Source of the DNA: an uncultured Saprospiraceae bacterium
GTDB taxonomy: Bacteria > Bacteroidota > Bacteroidia > Chitinophagales > Saprospiraceae
NCBI GenBank assembly: GCA_937967535.1
Contig: CALCMV010000393.1
Coordinates: forward strand, 1 to 5,995
DNA length: 5,995 bases
Reading direction: 5' to 3'
The notes under the pieces are model-generated. The model worked only from the letters and a program-made list of their open reading frames with translations. It did not search any database and was not told the DNA's origin. Below are positions 5,486-5,995 of the stretch, piece by piece (the stretch's first letter is position 1; every line of letters begins with the position of its first letter). The translations under genes were made by a program, and so were the position numbers.

Positions 5486-5995
5486 ATGAAAAGAGTCTTT
5501 ATTTTATTATTGCTAATGTTCTGTTGGAGCATTAGTAGTTTTAGCCAAAACGGGCAGTACGATGTCCGCCTCAATTTGAAGAACTATGACTGCACAAGCC
5601 AAGAATTACAGATTGATATTGATGTGCGGGCATCTTCAGTCGAAAATAGGTTTCGGATTGCCGAACAAAATTATCGTTTTACATTTAATGATAATGCCAT
5701 AGACAGCATATGGATTGTAGCAGAGGGGACGCTAAGCGGCTTTATATCCGATACCGGTGGTGCTGCTGATTTTTCGCTTTATTCCACACACAATCTCACA
5801 GGAAGTTTGGCTGGCAAAATCTCGTACAATATAGTACTGTCTGGTGGCGATGGACTACTCATTGAAACGGAATGGGTGCATGTAGGAACAATGGGATTTC
5901 ATGTCGCCAACCCCAATGCCTTATTGGATTTTGGTTGGAATATGCAAGCTGATTTCCCCTCTACTTTTATTAGCGAAGTGACTCCAAGTGCATCT
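5486..5995 (+). CDS. Secreted protein with N-terminal domain typical of large Bacteroidota surface proteins (C-terminus off window)
   Basis: The frame is open from the ATG at 5486 to the edge, 170 codons. Residues 1-20 are a clear signal peptide: MKR, a hydrophobic core of Val, Ile and Leu, and a probable cut after SFS before Gln21, as is common in Bacteroidota. The mature part begins QNGQYDVRLNLKNYDC and looks like an all-beta domain, with alternating hydrophobic strands and motifs such as NYRFTFND (69-76), SYNIVLSGGDG (118-128) and EWVHVG (133-138). From memory, similar regions occur at the N-terminus of large secreted, multi-domain proteins in Saprospiraceae-like genomes, sometimes described as cohesin-like; this was not checked. 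A C-terminal type IX secretion sorting domain would be expected but lies outside the window. No Shine-Dalgarno is present; the leader is AT-rich. Protein-level function is unknown. Confidence 0.85.
   Translation, partial: MKRVFILLLLMFCWSISSFSQNGQYDVRLNLKNYDCTSQELQIDIDVRASSVENRFRIAEQNYRFTFNDNAIDSIWIVAEGTLSGFISDTGGAADFSLYSTHNLTGSLAGKISYNIVLSGGDGLLIETEWVHVGTMGFHVANPNALLDFGWNMQADFPSTFISEVTPSAS

Overview
The window looks like a chromosomal segment of a Bacteroidota bacterium, possibly from the Saprospiraceae or a related environmental lineage; the family-level guess is weak. The evidence is AT-rich DNA with very AT-rich spacers, start codons that mostly lack Shine-Dalgarno sequences, promoter candidates of the Bacteroidota TTG...TAnnTTTG type, a signal peptide cut just before Gln, and ATT-rich 'word' repeats confined mostly to the spacers.

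Positions 1-3539 (minus strand) hold a three-gene polysaccharide-export cluster, read right to left: an ABC-2 permease of the Wzm type (2763-3539, probable TTG start); a 598-residue fusion of TPR repeats, a PAPS sulfotransferase and a metal-dependent sugar O-methyltransferase (939-2735); and an ABC ATPase of the Wzt/KpsT type (1-837, C-terminus outside the window). The fusion enzyme sits between the two transporter subunits. The best hypothesis is that it modifies or caps the glycan that the transporter exports, analogous to the WbdD/Wzt capping logic of E. coli O8/O9a. Imperfect inverted repeats flank the permease-fusion pair, and one of them encodes the last residues and the stop codon of the fusion.

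Positions 3540-3985 are a spacer with word repeats, hairpins and a candidate promoter for the export operon. Positions 3986-4423 (minus) encode a stand-alone response-regulator receiver protein. A strong terminator-like hairpin (4444-4490) separates it from an unrecognised 119-residue protein (4561-4920, minus).

Positions 4921-5485 are a very AT-rich gene-free spacer with a good plus-strand promoter candidate (5151-5181) and a perfect 14-bp palindrome. At 5486 a plus-strand gene for a secreted protein begins and runs off the right edge; its N-terminal domain resembles regions found in large secreted or surface proteins of Bacteroidota.

No RNA genes, CRISPR arrays or insertion sequences were seen.
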